Of a stretch of DNA of 61,689 bases, positions 34,692 through 43,633 are shown one piece after another. Source of the DNA: an uncultured Ilumatobacter sp. (GTDB lineage: Bacteria; Actinomycetota; Acidimicrobiia; Acidimicrobiales; Ilumatobacteraceae). The stretch's first letter is position 1, and each line of letters starts with the position of its first letter. The translations under genes were made by a program, and so were the position numbers. Under the pieces are notes generated by a model, which was not told the DNA's origin, did no database searches, and was given only the letters and a program-made list of their open reading frames with translations. The DNA is taken from assembly GCA_938091165.1 (NCBI GenBank), contig CALKNK010000003.1, forward strand, positions 1-61,689, written 5' to 3'.

Positions 34692-35591
34692 TCAAGGCGT
34701 CGGCGCCAGAACCTGGAGTGCGTTCCAGTCGATATCGACGCTGCCGTCGGGATTGATCGGCTGCACACATACGTGGTCAGCACCGGCTTCGTAGTGAGCC
34801 TGCACACCTGCATGAACGCGTTCTTCATCACCCCATACGACGACTTTGTCGACGAAGCGATGTTCGCGATGCTCAATTTCGTCTTCGGTGAAGCCGAGCC
34901 GCTTCCAGTTGTTGCGGTAGTTCGGTAGAGCGGCGTACCGGTCGATCTGTTTATTGCCGGCGGCGCGAGCCACATCGGCATCGGTGGTCAGAATCACCTT
35001 TTGCTCGACACACAGCAGAACGTCGGGCCCGATTATCTCACGCGCCATGACTGTGTGTTCGGGGGTTGTCCAATAGGGGTGGGCGCCATCAGTAGCGCTC
35101 GCAGAGAGTTTCAGCATCTTCGGCCCGAGGGCCGCTAACAGCACCAGCGGTTCGTGTTCCGGTGCGACACCTGCGAACGGCTGCGTTTCCATCGCCGTTA
35201 GGTAGTCGCGCATCTTCGTGAGTGGCTTGGAGTAGTCGAGGCCGCGCAGACCAGCAACCAAGGGGCTGTGACTTACACCTAAGCCGAGGAGGAATCGTCC
35301 AGCCGTTTGCTCGGCCAATGTGTTGGCGACCTGCTTCATCGGACCCGGGTGTCGATGGAAGATGTTCGCGATCCCCGTGGCGAACTGCAGTGTCTCGGTT
35401 TGCGACCCGAGCCAGGCGATGTGCGCAAACGGATCGCGGCCGACCGTTTCGGGCATCCACATCGTTGAGTACCCGAGTGATTCGATTCTGCCAGCCGTGT
35501 CGGCGGCTTGGCCGCTCGTCAACGCATCGGTGAAGTACCAAACTCCGGTAGTAGTCAGACGGTCTCGAGCGTTGGTTGTGGTGGTGGTCAT
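34692..35591 (-). CDS. F420-type LLM-class oxidoreductase
   Basis: A 299-residue luciferase-like TIM barrel of the actinobacterial TIGR03620-like group. It has GVWYFTDALTSGQAADTAGRIE, YSTMWMPETVGRDPF, LQFATGIANIFHRHPGPM with the cofactor-binding bulge, and AGRFLLGLGVSHSPLVAG. LVLLAALGPKMLKL is typical of this group. Its start at 35591 is an ATG followed by a run of Thr. It is the third LLM gene in about 5 kb. The reaction is unknown; F420 use is the family default. It stands alone on its strand with a 240-base gap before it that holds no recognised gene. Confidence 0.9.
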   Translation of the reverse strand: MTTTTTNARDRLTTTGVWYFTDALTSGQAADTAGRIESLGYSTMWMPETVGRDPFAHIAWLGSQTETLQFATGIANIFHRHPGPMKQVANTLAEQTAGRFLLGLGVSHSPLVAGLRGLDYSKPLTKMRDYLTAMETQPFAGVAPEHEPLVLLAALGPKMLKLSASATDGAHPYWTTPEHTVMAREIIGPDVLLCVEQKVILTTDADVARAAGNKQIDRYAALPNYRNNWKRLGFTEDEIEHREHRFVDKVVVWGDEERVHAGVQAHYEAGADHVCVQPINPDGSVDIDWNALQVLAPTP

Positions 35592-35835
35592 GGCGGTGAC
35601 CCTAGAGATCAGCGTGCGACACTCTGAAGCTGTGTAGAGCGCACTCGTTTTTTCTTCGGTATTCCGATCAATAAGCGCAAGGCATTTTCACTGACCCTTC
35701 GGTAGCCGAGCTCTGCTGGTCCCGGGGAATGTGAGCTCATAAGTGTTGGCGCTCAGCGTGGTGAGGTCAAGCTGTAAGAAGCTGTCCCGCAACTTGCTCG
35801 CCGTCGAACCGTTCAACATGAGGGCAATGTGGTGA

Positions 35836-36216
35836 TTAGCGGTCCAACCAATCGCCCGATTCGATGAGGGCCAGTTCAAGCCCGGAGCCATATTCGTATG
35901 CCCATGCCTTGGTTCCTGTGCCCGTGGTGATCTGAACTCGGCGATAGCCGCCTTCAACAACGCCTTCCACCTCGTCGAGTAGCGCAAGGCACTGGTCGAT
36001 AGACCCGGTGAGTAGCGGGTAGGTCCGGCCGCGGATCGTACCCGAGTCGTCGAACAGCGCTGCTGGGTAATTGAGGCCCGTGTCGAACACTGAGCCAGCA
36101 GCGGTGTCGTCCCATCCTTCGTCGACAACGAACGGTGCGAGATGATGCCACCGGACGTCTCCAGGTCGCAGCGTGCCGTAGACGAAGAGAGACGAGACAG
36201 CAAGAGTTTTCGACAC
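35836..36216 (-). CDS. Gamma-glutamylcyclotransferase (AIG2/GGCT)-fold protein
   Basis: A protein of about 126 residues with the signature LFVYGTLRPGD at the N-terminus (substrate loop YGTLR) and LLTGSIDQCLALLDEVEG, in which the Glu is the catalytic acid/base of the family. It ends in a KAWAYEYG strand typical of the fold. Such enzymes release 5-oxoproline from gamma-glutamyl peptides or amines, but many bacterial members are uncharacterised. The GTG at 36216 is suggested as start; a TTG at 36252 is an alternative that adds 12 residues. Confidence 0.82.
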   Translation of the reverse strand: MSKTLAVSSLFVYGTLRPGDVRWHHLAPFVVDEGWDDTAAGSVFDTGLNYPAALFDDSGTIRGRTYPLLTGSIDQCLALLDEVEGVVEGGYRRVQITTGTGTKAWAYEYGSGLELALIESGDWLDR

Positions 36217-36362
36217 GGATGCAACAATGGCACGGGCGATCACCGTTGACAATACGCCAGTCCACCCACGTAGCTAGATGTCGGTGTGGCACCTCGACAA
36301 TGCGCACATCATGCGATTCTGACTGCTCGATCCCAAAGCGAGCGCCTAAAACGAAATCAACG

Positions 36363-38222
36363 TCAGGGTGCGGGAGCTTGGGTGGGTGCGGGCTCAGTCG
36401 GCTCGGGAGCTGCACTTGCAAGCTCATGCTGGAACGATGGCGCGGCGATACCGATCACAGTTCCGGCCACAGGCAACGCATCGTTGCGGCAGAGGAACGC
36501 CATCCGTTCGTCAATCACCCTGATGATCGGAATAAACAGATCATTCTCAACTGCCGCCTCAAGCACGCTGCCCACCGGACTCGTTCTGACCTTCCAACCC
36601 TGACGAGCCCGTTCATCGACGGTGGCATAAGTGAGACCCTCGATACCGATCTGGCGGCCAAGGTACTCGCTCGGAACTGCTTGCTCGCCGGAGCGTCGCT
36701 TGCCGGGTGAAAGCTGGAACACCTCCCGGCGGCCAAAAGTTCGCGCAAACCGTGCAGTGGCTAACGCGTTGACCTCGTCGTTCGAAGTGAACGCAAGCAT
36801 CCGACCGATTCCACGCAGGTCTAGGTCATGTGTTGCGTCTTCTGCGAGCACGCTGAGACGCCGCGCTTGCAAACCGTTCGAAATTGACCGCGTCACGTTG
36901 TACGGGTCGGTGTCGATCAGCAATGTCTTAATGCCGTGCTCTTTCAACTGCAAGGCAATTCCACGCGCTGGTGCGTGAGCTCCGGCAATCAGCACGCCGT
37001 CGACCTGGGCCTCGGCGAGACCGAGCCGCCGGGCTGCGGGGCCCGAGAAAAATCCATAGACGACGATGGTGCCAATGATGACGAGGAAGACAATAGGCAC
37101 GATCTGGTCAGCGTCAGCGATGGCCTCTTCCTCCATACGAATTGCGAAGATCGCCGACACGGCCGCGGCCACAATGCCCCGTGGCGCCATCATTGTGAGG
37201 AAGATGCGCTCACGCCACGTAAGCGAGGTGCGAACAGTAGAGACGAGCACCGACAGCGGGCGAGCGACAAAAACCATGACTGCAAGGAAACCAAGTGCTG
37301 GGAGTAGGACGTCACGCAGTTGATCGGCCTGAATACGGGCTGCCAACAAGATGAAGAGTGCCGAGATCAAGAGCGTACGCAAGCTCTCGCTGAACTCCAG
37401 GACGTGTCGCACCGTTGAGGTCTCGCGCCGCGCCAAGTACATGCCGAGCACGGTGACTGTGACGAGGCCCGACTCCTCTTGGATTTCGTTGGCCGCCACA
37501 AACGTGGCGATTACTGCCGCGAATGTGACGGGCACGATCAACTGATCAGGAATGAGGAACCGACGCAGGGCCTCGTCGAGGAAGTAGGCCGCCAATAGGC
37601 CGATTCCAGCCCCGGCTACCAGCGTGAGCACGAGGATGCCGGCAACTCGAATGAGGGCTTCGTTGGCGTCTTCGAGCAGCACGATTTCGAATGCAAGCAG
37701 TGCTGCAGTAGCTCCGATTGGGTCGATCAGCACACCTTCGGCACGCAAAATCGGTCCGGTCGTTCCGGCCGGCCGCACGAACCGCAGGAGCGGACCGACG
37801 ACGGTTGGCCCGGTGACAACCAGCACCGCTCCGAGCACGATCGCGGCCTGATTCGAGATGGCAAAAATTTCGCGTGAGCCGTACCAGCCCACGAGGAATG
37901 TGAGTACAGCACCGATGGTAATCAGCCGGCGCACCACCGTTCCGGTGTTTCGGAGCTCGCGGGGCGGCAGGTCGAGTCCGCCTTCGAAAAGAATGACGGC
38001 CACTGACAGCGAGACGAGTGGGAAGAGCGTGCCGCCGAGCAATTCGTCTGGATTGACGACACCGGTGACTGGGCCGAGCAACAGCCCGGCGAGCAGCAGT
38101 GCAATGATCGAAGGGACCTGGGCTCGCCAAGCGAACCACTGCGCAACCATGCCGGCCCCGACGATCACGGCAAGTGTCGGCCCGATCGTCGATTCGCCAG
38201 CGGCGAGAATCGCGGCGCTCAT
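36363..38222 (-). CDS. CPA-type cation/proton antiporter with RCK-like (TrkA-N) domain
   Basis: A 619-residue membrane protein. About 12 hydrophobic segments fill the first 390 residues, including the antiporter core LFPLVSLSVAVILFEGGLDL and the VLIDPIGATAALLAF segment with the conserved Asp of the ion path. A cytoplasmic Rossmann part follows (DGVLIAGAHAPARGIALQLKEHG, TLLIDTDPYN, ARRLSVLAEDATHDLDLRGI), which in such proteins binds a nucleotide and gates transport. The likely role is export of Na+ or K+ in exchange for protons. The C-terminus is a Pro/Glu-rich tail. It starts at an ATG at 38222 and is divergent from the hydrolase-OsmC gene. Confidence 0.9.
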   Translation of the reverse strand: MSAAILAAGESTIGPTLAVIVGAGMVAQWFAWRAQVPSIIALLLAGLLLGPVTGVVNPDELLGGTLFPLVSLSVAVILFEGGLDLPPRELRNTGTVVRRLITIGAVLTFLVGWYGSREIFAISNQAAIVLGAVLVVTGPTVVGPLLRFVRPAGTTGPILRAEGVLIDPIGATAALLAFEIVLLEDANEALIRVAGILVLTLVAGAGIGLLAAYFLDEALRRFLIPDQLIVPVTFAAVIATFVAANEIQEESGLVTVTVLGMYLARRETSTVRHVLEFSESLRTLLISALFILLAARIQADQLRDVLLPALGFLAVMVFVARPLSVLVSTVRTSLTWRERIFLTMMAPRGIVAAAVSAIFAIRMEEEAIADADQIVPIVFLVIIGTIVVYGFFSGPAARRLGLAEAQVDGVLIAGAHAPARGIALQLKEHGIKTLLIDTDPYNVTRSISNGLQARRLSVLAEDATHDLDLRGIGRMLAFTSNDEVNALATARFARTFGRREVFQLSPGKRRSGEQAVPSEYLGRQIGIEGLTYATVDERARQGWKVRTSPVGSVLEAAVENDLFIPIIRVIDERMAFLCRNDALPVAGTVIGIAAPSFQHELASAAPEPTEPAPTQAPAP

Positions 38223-38354
38223 GCGTCAGTCCTCACTGCCATCCGAGAAGAGGGTAGCCTCCGCACCCGAGTTGCGTGGGCTGAACCGCACGCGTACCGC
38301 AAGTTCGTTGTGCCGTTCTCGGCTTACAGTGCAAGCGCCCGATACGTTCAAAAG

Positions 38355-39614
38355 ATGAGTGCACGCATCGAACGGATTACGTTCCCCGGCTCCCAAGGCG
38401 ACAAACTCGCCGCTCGGCTCGACCTCCCAGCTGGACCGCCAACTTCGTTTGCCCTGTTTGCGCATTGCTTTACCTGTGGGAAAGATGTCAAGGCTGCGTC
38501 GCGAATTGCAACGGCGCTCACTGAATCAGGGTTTGGTGTTTTGCGCTTTGACTTCACCGGACTCGGTAAGAGCGACGGCGAGTTTGCTAACACAAACTTC
38601 ACGTCAAACACCGAAGATGTTTTGGCTGCCGCAGAGTGGCTGCGGAATCAACACCAAGCACCACAACTCCTGATTGGACACTCGCTCGGCGGCGCAGCGG
38701 TCTTGGCCATCGCAGATGAAATCAAGGAGGTCCGCGCCGTAGCGACGATTGGCGCACCGGTGGACCCGGGACACATCATCAGTGTTTTTGCCGACGCAAT
38801 CGATGAGATTGCAGCGACAGGCGAAGCCGATGTGAAACTTGTAGGACGCACCTTTACCATCCGACAACAGTTCCTCGACGATCTCCGTAATCACGTAGTG
38901 ACGGACCGGGTCGCCAAGTCCAAGAAGGCCAACCTCATCTTGCACTCACCGGTCGACGACACCGTTGGAATCGGGCATGCGGCTGACATCTTCGATGCCG
39001 CCAGGCACCCGAAAAGTTTTGTATCGCTCGACGGTGCTGACCATCTCCTCACTGATCCGGTTGACGCTGCGTTTGCTGCATCGATGATTGCCAGCTTCGC
39101 AAAACGATACGTCGCCGATCAGAGCGGAGCGCTGGGGGCGCCAATTGCATCGGCTCCCGTAGTAGTGGCCGAAACGGCGCAAGGCCCGTTCCTCAACCAT
39201 GTCGTCATCGGACAACATCGGCTACTCGCCGATGAGCCGACCTCAATCGGTGGCTTCGACGCAGGGCCAGCGCCCTACGACTTTCTTAGCGCTGCGCTCG
39301 GTGCGTGCACGTCGATGACGCTGCGCATGTACGCGGATCGCAGGCAGTTACCGCTCGACCGGGTGACCGTTGAAGTGAGTCATGGCAAGGTGCATGCCGA
39401 CGATTGCGCAGAATGCGCTGACAATGACAACGTATTTGCTGAGATCGCAACCGGCCGGGCCACGTTGATTGACCGCTTTGAGCGCGTGATCGAAATCGAG
39501 GGTGACGATCTCACTGCAGCGGACAAGCAGAAACTGCTCGCCATTGCCGACAAGTGCCCGGTTCACCGGACCCTCGAGACAGCAAGCGTAATTGCCACCC
39601 GCCTGGCGAACTAA
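38355..39614 (+). CDS. Bifunctional alpha/beta hydrolase - OsmC family fusion
   Basis: A 419-residue two-domain protein. Residues 1-250 are an alpha/beta hydrolase with ALFAHCFTCGKD (oxyanion region), the nucleophile elbow LLIGHSLGGAAV and a late HSPVDDTVGIGHA acid region. Residues 275-419 are an OsmC/Ohr domain with the two redox cysteines in LGACTSMTLRMYADRR and DKCPVHRTLE. OsmC proteins reduce organic hydroperoxides. The fusion is a known arrangement in proteobacteria and actinobacteria, perhaps removing peroxidised ester lipids. The ATG at 38355 begins the homologous region. It shares an upstream region with the antiporter gene. Confidence 0.92.
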   Translation: MSARIERITFPGSQGDKLAARLDLPAGPPTSFALFAHCFTCGKDVKAASRIATALTESGFGVLRFDFTGLGKSDGEFANTNFTSNTEDVLAAAEWLRNQHQAPQLLIGHSLGGAAVLAIADEIKEVRAVATIGAPVDPGHIISVFADAIDEIAATGEADVKLVGRTFTIRQQFLDDLRNHVVTDRVAKSKKANLILHSPVDDTVGIGHAADIFDAARHPKSFVSLDGADHLLTDPVDAAFAASMIASFAKRYVADQSGALGAPIASAPVVVAETAQGPFLNHVVIGQHRLLADEPTSIGGFDAGPAPYDFLSAALGACTSMTLRMYADRRQLPLDRVTVEVSHGKVHADDCAECADNDNVFAEIATGRATLIDRFERVIEIEGDDLTAADKQKLLAIADKCPVHRTLETASVIATRLAN

Positions 39615-39668
39615 ACACGTGACTGGATGGGTTGCTCACCGGGTGATGGTCCCCGACGTCGATGCCCT

Positions 39669-39698
39669 GCACATTCGGGACTGATGCGCCGAATGTGC
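39669..39698. terminator. Perfect hairpin in the gap between convergent genes
   Basis: Two 10-base arms, GCACATTCGG (39669-39678) and its complement (39689-39698), around a 10-base loop. They lie 55 bases after the hydrolase-OsmC stop. There is no T-run, so termination may need Rho. The rest of the 345-base gap to the ung stop holds no recognised gene. Confidence 0.45.
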
Positions 39699-39959
39699 CC
39701 CACCGCGAATCACTGAGGAACGAAATATGACTTCCAAGCACTGCAGAGCTCGTTATTGCCTTTGAGTAAGAGTGCCAAAATGCTCGTTGCCACCAGCATG
39801 AGTGGGAAGATCGAAAGGAAGGCAAAAAAGCCAATACAGATCCGCTCCACCCCGAAAAATGGCGGCTCCATCCATCGAGCATTTTGACGACTATGTCAAT
39901 CCTCGGGTTCCTTACTCGAGTCTTCATGACCCGCGTGCTGGACTCCCATTCCGCAATGG

Positions 39960-40658
39960 TCAGTCTGCCGGGTGCGGTGCTTGATCAACCAAGTCGTCAA
40001 CTCGCCAGTTAATCGGCCCGCGGCCCGCAGCGATCAATGCTGCGTTGGTTCGACTGAATGGCTTGCTGCCGAAAAAGCCGCTGCGCGCGCTGAACGGTGA
40101 GGGGTGTGGCGATTCGATCACGGTGTGCCGTCGCAGGTCAATGAACTCCGATTTGCGTCGCGCTGCATTACCCCACAGGATGAAGACGACGGGCTCCGTC
40201 TTATTGTTAACCGTCTTGATCACCTGATCGGTGAACTCTTCCCAGCCGCGCTTCTGATGCGAGGCGGCCTGGCCGGCGCGAACAGTCAGCGTGGTGTTAA
40301 GGAGCAGCACGCCCTGGCGAGCCCAACATTCGAGATTGCCATGGTTTGGGATGGGGATGCCGAGGTCGTCGTGCAGTTCTGCGTGTATGTTCCGCAACGA
40401 CGGCGGGATGCGCACACCTCGGCGGACCGAGAAGGCGAGACCGTGCGCTTGGCCGGCGCCGTGGTATGGGTCTTGGCCCAAGACCATCACTTTGGTGTCG
40501 CTGTGCTGCGTCAGGTGTAGCGCGGCGAATACCTCGTCGTGAGGTGGATACACCGAGTGTTCAGCGCGCTCAGAAGTGACGAACTCTTGCAAGTCGGTCC
40601 AATAGGGCTCCGAAAATTCACCTCTTAGTAGTGGGTTCCAGTCCGTGGTCATTGGCAT
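39960..40658 (-). CDS. ung: Uracil-DNA glycosylase
   Basis: A 232-residue family 1 uracil-DNA glycosylase, which removes uracil from DNA in base excision repair. It has the water-activating GQDPYHGAGQAHGLAFSV with the catalytic Asp, LLLNTTLTVR with the uracil-contacting Asn, and the minor-groove loop HPSPFSARSGFFGSKPFS with the second catalytic His. Length is typical (220-230). The start at 40658 leaves 11 bases to the divergent desulfhydrase gene. It is the only DNA-repair gene here besides the photolyase. Confidence 0.96.
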   Translation of the reverse strand: MPMTTDWNPLLRGEFSEPYWTDLQEFVTSERAEHSVYPPHDEVFAALHLTQHSDTKVMVLGQDPYHGAGQAHGLAFSVRRGVRIPPSLRNIHAELHDDLGIPIPNHGNLECWARQGVLLLNTTLTVRAGQAASHQKRGWEEFTDQVIKTVNNKTEPVVFILWGNAARRKSEFIDLRRHTVIESPHPSPFSARSGFFGSKPFSRTNAALIAAGRGPINWRVDDLVDQAPHPAD

Positions 40659-40669
40659 GTGTCCCTAGC

Positions 40670-41671
40670 ATGACATCTATGTTCGAGCACCTCGACAGAG
40701 CCTCTCTCGCTACAACTCCGACAGCATTGGAGCTGGGCCCGACCGTCGGTGGCGGCGCCCGACTTTGGATGAAAAGAGATGACTTGACCGGCCTCGGTGG
40801 TGGTGGCAACAAGGCCCGCAAGCTGGAGTTTTTGTGTGGGGATGCTCTGCGCGCCGGTACCCGCGCGCTGGTGACCGTTGGCGCCGCTCAGTCCAATCAC
40901 TGTCGAATGACCGCTGCAGCGGGGGCTCGACTTGGCATGGAAGTACATCTGATTTTGGCGGGTGACGGACCAGAGGTGGCTGCTGGTAACCAGCTGTTGT
41001 CGTCGTTGTTTGGGGCGCAGCTGCACTTCACAGGCACCGCTGAGAGTCACTGGGGCGAACTGGAAATTGCGCGCGAGGCCCTGACCGACCAGCTCACCGA
41101 TGAGGGACTGCAACCGTACTCCATTCCGATCGGCGGCAGCACTGCCGTCGGTGCGCTGGGGTACGCGGCCGGTTTCGTTGAGCTGGTCGAGCAATGCGCA
41201 GGCCAACACGTCACGCCTTCCACAGTGGTGTTCACCTCGTCTAGTGGTGGCACGCACGCCGGGATCCTTGCCGGGAGGGCAGCGCTCAGCGCTGCGGGTT
41301 GGACGGTGCCTGACGTCATCGGTATCGGCGTTGCCAAAGGAGTGAACATAGGCAGTCCCAACGTGACGGACTTGGCCAATGAGACGCTGGACCTGATGCA
41401 GTTGCCGGATGTCCGGGTCGATCCGACTGATGTCGAAGTCGACGGCCGCTGGATCGGCGACGATTATGCCGTGCCGACCAAAGCTGGCGATGCGGCAATC
41501 CGTTGGGCGGCAACGAACGGCGGATGGCTGCTCGACCGGACCTACTCCGGCAAGGGTATGTCCGGTGCTCTCGGGCTTGCAGACGAGGGACGCTTTGGTG
41601 ACGGCAATGTGGTCTTCATCCACACCGGTGGCTGGCCAGCCCTCTTTGCCGCCGATGGAATTCCTGCCTGA
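40670..41671 (+). CDS. D-cysteine desulfhydrase/ACC deaminase-like PLP enzyme
   Basis: A 333-residue fold type II PLP enzyme. MKRDDLTGLGGGGNKARKLEFL is the family core with the PLP lysine in GGNKARKLE, and VTVGAAQSNHCRMTAAAGARLG contacts substrate and cofactor. TSSSGGTHAG binds the PLP phosphate, and the ending VVFIHTGGWPALF is also typical. Members convert D-cysteine to pyruvate, H2S and ammonia, or open 1-aminocyclopropane-1-carboxylate; the sequence does not cleanly separate these. The ATG at 40670 (or 40679) is the likely start. It is divergent from ung. Confidence 0.88.
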   Translation: MTSMFEHLDRASLATTPTALELGPTVGGGARLWMKRDDLTGLGGGGNKARKLEFLCGDALRAGTRALVTVGAAQSNHCRMTAAAGARLGMEVHLILAGDGPEVAAGNQLLSSLFGAQLHFTGTAESHWGELEIAREALTDQLTDEGLQPYSIPIGGSTAVGALGYAAGFVELVEQCAGQHVTPSTVVFTSSSGGTHAGILAGRAALSAAGWTVPDVIGIGVAKGVNIGSPNVTDLANETLDLMQLPDVRVDPTDVEVDGRWIGDDYAVPTKAGDAAIRWAATNGGWLLDRTYSGKGMSGALGLADEGRFGDGNVVFIHTGGWPALFAADGIPA

Positions 41672-41687
41672 ACGGTTGCTCATCTTC

Positions 41688-41721
41688 TCCGCCTCAAACG
41701 TAAATCCGCCTCAAACGTAAA
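41688..41721. repeat. Two tandem copies of a 17-base repeat
   Basis: TCCGCCTCAAACGTAAA occurs twice in direct succession (41688-41704 and 41705-41721), between the convergent desulfhydrase and OYE genes. It may be a slipped-strand duplication, and no regulatory role is evident. Confidence 0.8.
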
Positions 41722-41731
41722 AAGGTAACTA

Positions 41732-43627
41732 TCAGATTGAGTGGGCCACGCGGCGGGCTTCAAGGACAGCTTCGTGCACGGTTCGTGGAGCAACTGCGTC
41801 TCCAGCGCGTAGCGCCACCCCATCGATCGGATCGGTTGGAAGCCTAAATCCGCAATCGACAACGGCTGCACAGGCGATCGTGCGACGCTCACCGTTGAAA
41901 CGATCTTCGAGTACTGCGCCTTCTGCTGTGATTCCACGAACAATAGAGCGTCGTTCGATGGTGACGGCCTGCTGAGCGAGACGTGAGTTGGCGGGAGCTA
42001 GGTCGCCTGTTCGAGACAATTCGTTTCCAGCGATATTGTCCTGGGTGACCAGCACCGCACGGTCCCCAAGTTGCTCGGCAAGCGAGACCGCAATCGGTCC
42101 GCCAATCAAGTCAAGCAGCACGATAATTCCCTCTGGCAGTTCAGCGTCACGCAGTACGTCAAGGACGTCAAATAGCGGCACCGAGTCGTCAGCGACCGAA
42201 TAGTCACGCCGTCCAGGCTGACCTCCGGTGCATTGCACCCACACAGCGTTTGCGTCGCGGTCCAAGCTCAGCACGCCTGTGCGTATCGTGGTGCCGAGTC
42301 TCTCGTGTTCACGTCGATACCACTCGATCAGTTCGCCGTGCGGACCAGCGACCCTGGCCACTCCACCGAGCACGTCGGAGCGTTCGAACAACTGGACTCG
42401 GTGCCCACGCAACTGTGCAATACGAGCAGCTTCGAGGCCGGCTGGCCCTGCGCCGATGACGTTGACCGTTTGCGGTGACGATGTCGGCTCGTACCAATCA
42501 GGGTCTTCGGTCTCGCGGCCACTTGTTGGTTCACCAACGCAGGTGACGATTGGGTTTCGTGCGTCGCGCACTTGACAGGTCTGATTGCAGCGGGTGCATG
42601 GCCGGACCTGTGCGCCTGCGTCGTTGCGTAACTTCGTGATGAGGTCGGGATCCGCAATCTGCGCTCGCGTCATTTCAACGCCGTCGGCGAGTGCATCATC
42701 GTCGTAGCCGCCTAGCGCCCATTCAGCCTGGCCAAACTCGACGACGGATCCTTGGAGAAAGACAGGAATTTCGTGTCCTGCAGCCCGAAGTGCGTTGCGC
42801 ACCTCACGGCATACATCAACGTTGAATCCGGTGCCCTCATGAAAATCTGGTCGTGTTTTTTCGACCGAATAGATCGATCCCCGTGTGACAACGAGGAAGT
42901 CAAGGCCAGCGGCGGCGAGTTCGACTGCGATTGCCGGAGCCATTTCAGGGGTGATGCCTGCCCACGGAGCGAGCTCATCGCAAGAAAGGCGGAGTCCGAG
43001 AACACACCCTTTGCTGAGGCCGCCTGCCCGCACAGCTTCGATTACTCGGCGCGCAAACTGAAGATTGTTCGCTCCCCACTCATCGTTGCGATGGTTGGTT
43101 AATGCGGACATGAACTGGCGAACGAGACTGTGCTGGCCTGCATTGATCTCGACCCCATCCATCCCTGCAGCGCAAGCACGAGCCGCGCTAGTCACGAAAC
43201 CGGCGATCACAGCGTCGATATCATCCACCTCCATCCATTTCGGAACCTCGCGTGCGTTCACTTCTGGGACACGCGACGGAGCCCAGAGTGGTGACTGGCT
43301 GAATGCCGACGATCCCTGCCCGCCTGAGTGGTCGAGCGAGGCAATGGCCAGAGCACCATGAGACTGGACGGCAGCGGCGATTGTTGACCACCCGCTCCCG
43401 CACTGCGCTGCCAGGGGAGCTCGCTCGTATGGCCAATCGCTTGGATGGACCGAGGCACCTTCGACGACAACGACGCCTGCGCCACCACTGGCACGCCTTT
43501 CGTAGTACGCAGTGTGCCGGTGAGTCAGGCTGCGGTCATCAGCACCGAGGTTGGTGACGTGGGGGCCGAACATCACTCGGCTGGGCGCCATGCGATCTCC
43601 GATTTGGAGTGGTGAGAGCAGTTGCAT
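41732..43627 (-). CDS. OYE/FadH-like iron-sulfur flavoenzyme, mycofactocin-associated type
   Basis: A 631-residue two-part flavoprotein like 2,4-dienoyl-CoA reductase. Residues 1-335 are an FMN-binding old-yellow-enzyme barrel (LLSPLQIGDRMAPSRVMFGP, then GMDGVEINAGQHSLVRQF). Cysteines 344, 347, 351 and 363 (PCTRCNQTC) would hold a [4Fe-4S] cluster, followed by an FAD/NADH domain with VIGAGPAGLEAARIA (about 390-404). The N-terminal half, with NLGADDRSLTHRHTAYY and SVHPSDWPYERAPLA, resembles the FadH/OYE family that NCBI names after its co-occurrence with mycofactocin genes; this is from memory, not from a search. It lies about 1.6 kb beyond mftC on the same strand. A role in re-oxidising or using the cofactor is plausible. 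Confidence 0.85.
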   Translation of the reverse strand: MQLLSPLQIGDRMAPSRVMFGPHVTNLGADDRSLTHRHTAYYERRASGGAGVVVVEGASVHPSDWPYERAPLAAQCGSGWSTIAAAVQSHGALAIASLDHSGGQGSSAFSQSPLWAPSRVPEVNAREVPKWMEVDDIDAVIAGFVTSAARACAAGMDGVEINAGQHSLVRQFMSALTNHRNDEWGANNLQFARRVIEAVRAGGLSKGCVLGLRLSCDELAPWAGITPEMAPAIAVELAAAGLDFLVVTRGSIYSVEKTRPDFHEGTGFNVDVCREVRNALRAAGHEIPVFLQGSVVEFGQAEWALGGYDDDALADGVEMTRAQIADPDLITKLRNDAGAQVRPCTRCNQTCQVRDARNPIVTCVGEPTSGRETEDPDWYEPTSSPQTVNVIGAGPAGLEAARIAQLRGHRVQLFERSDVLGGVARVAGPHGELIEWYRREHERLGTTIRTGVLSLDRDANAVWVQCTGGQPGRRDYSVADDSVPLFDVLDVLRDAELPEGIIVLLDLIGGPIAVSLAEQLGDRAVLVTQDNIAGNELSRTGDLAPANSRLAQQAVTIERRSIVRGITAEGAVLEDRFNGERRTIACAAVVDCGFRLPTDPIDGVALRAGDAVAPRTVHEAVLEARRVAHSI

Positions 43628-43633
43628 GAGAAA

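Noticed and set aside
40649..41683. A 344-codon minus-strand frame opposite the D-cysteine desulfhydrase-like gene
   Set aside because: It is the complement of a gene with clear PLP motifs and itself lacks any recognisable domain.
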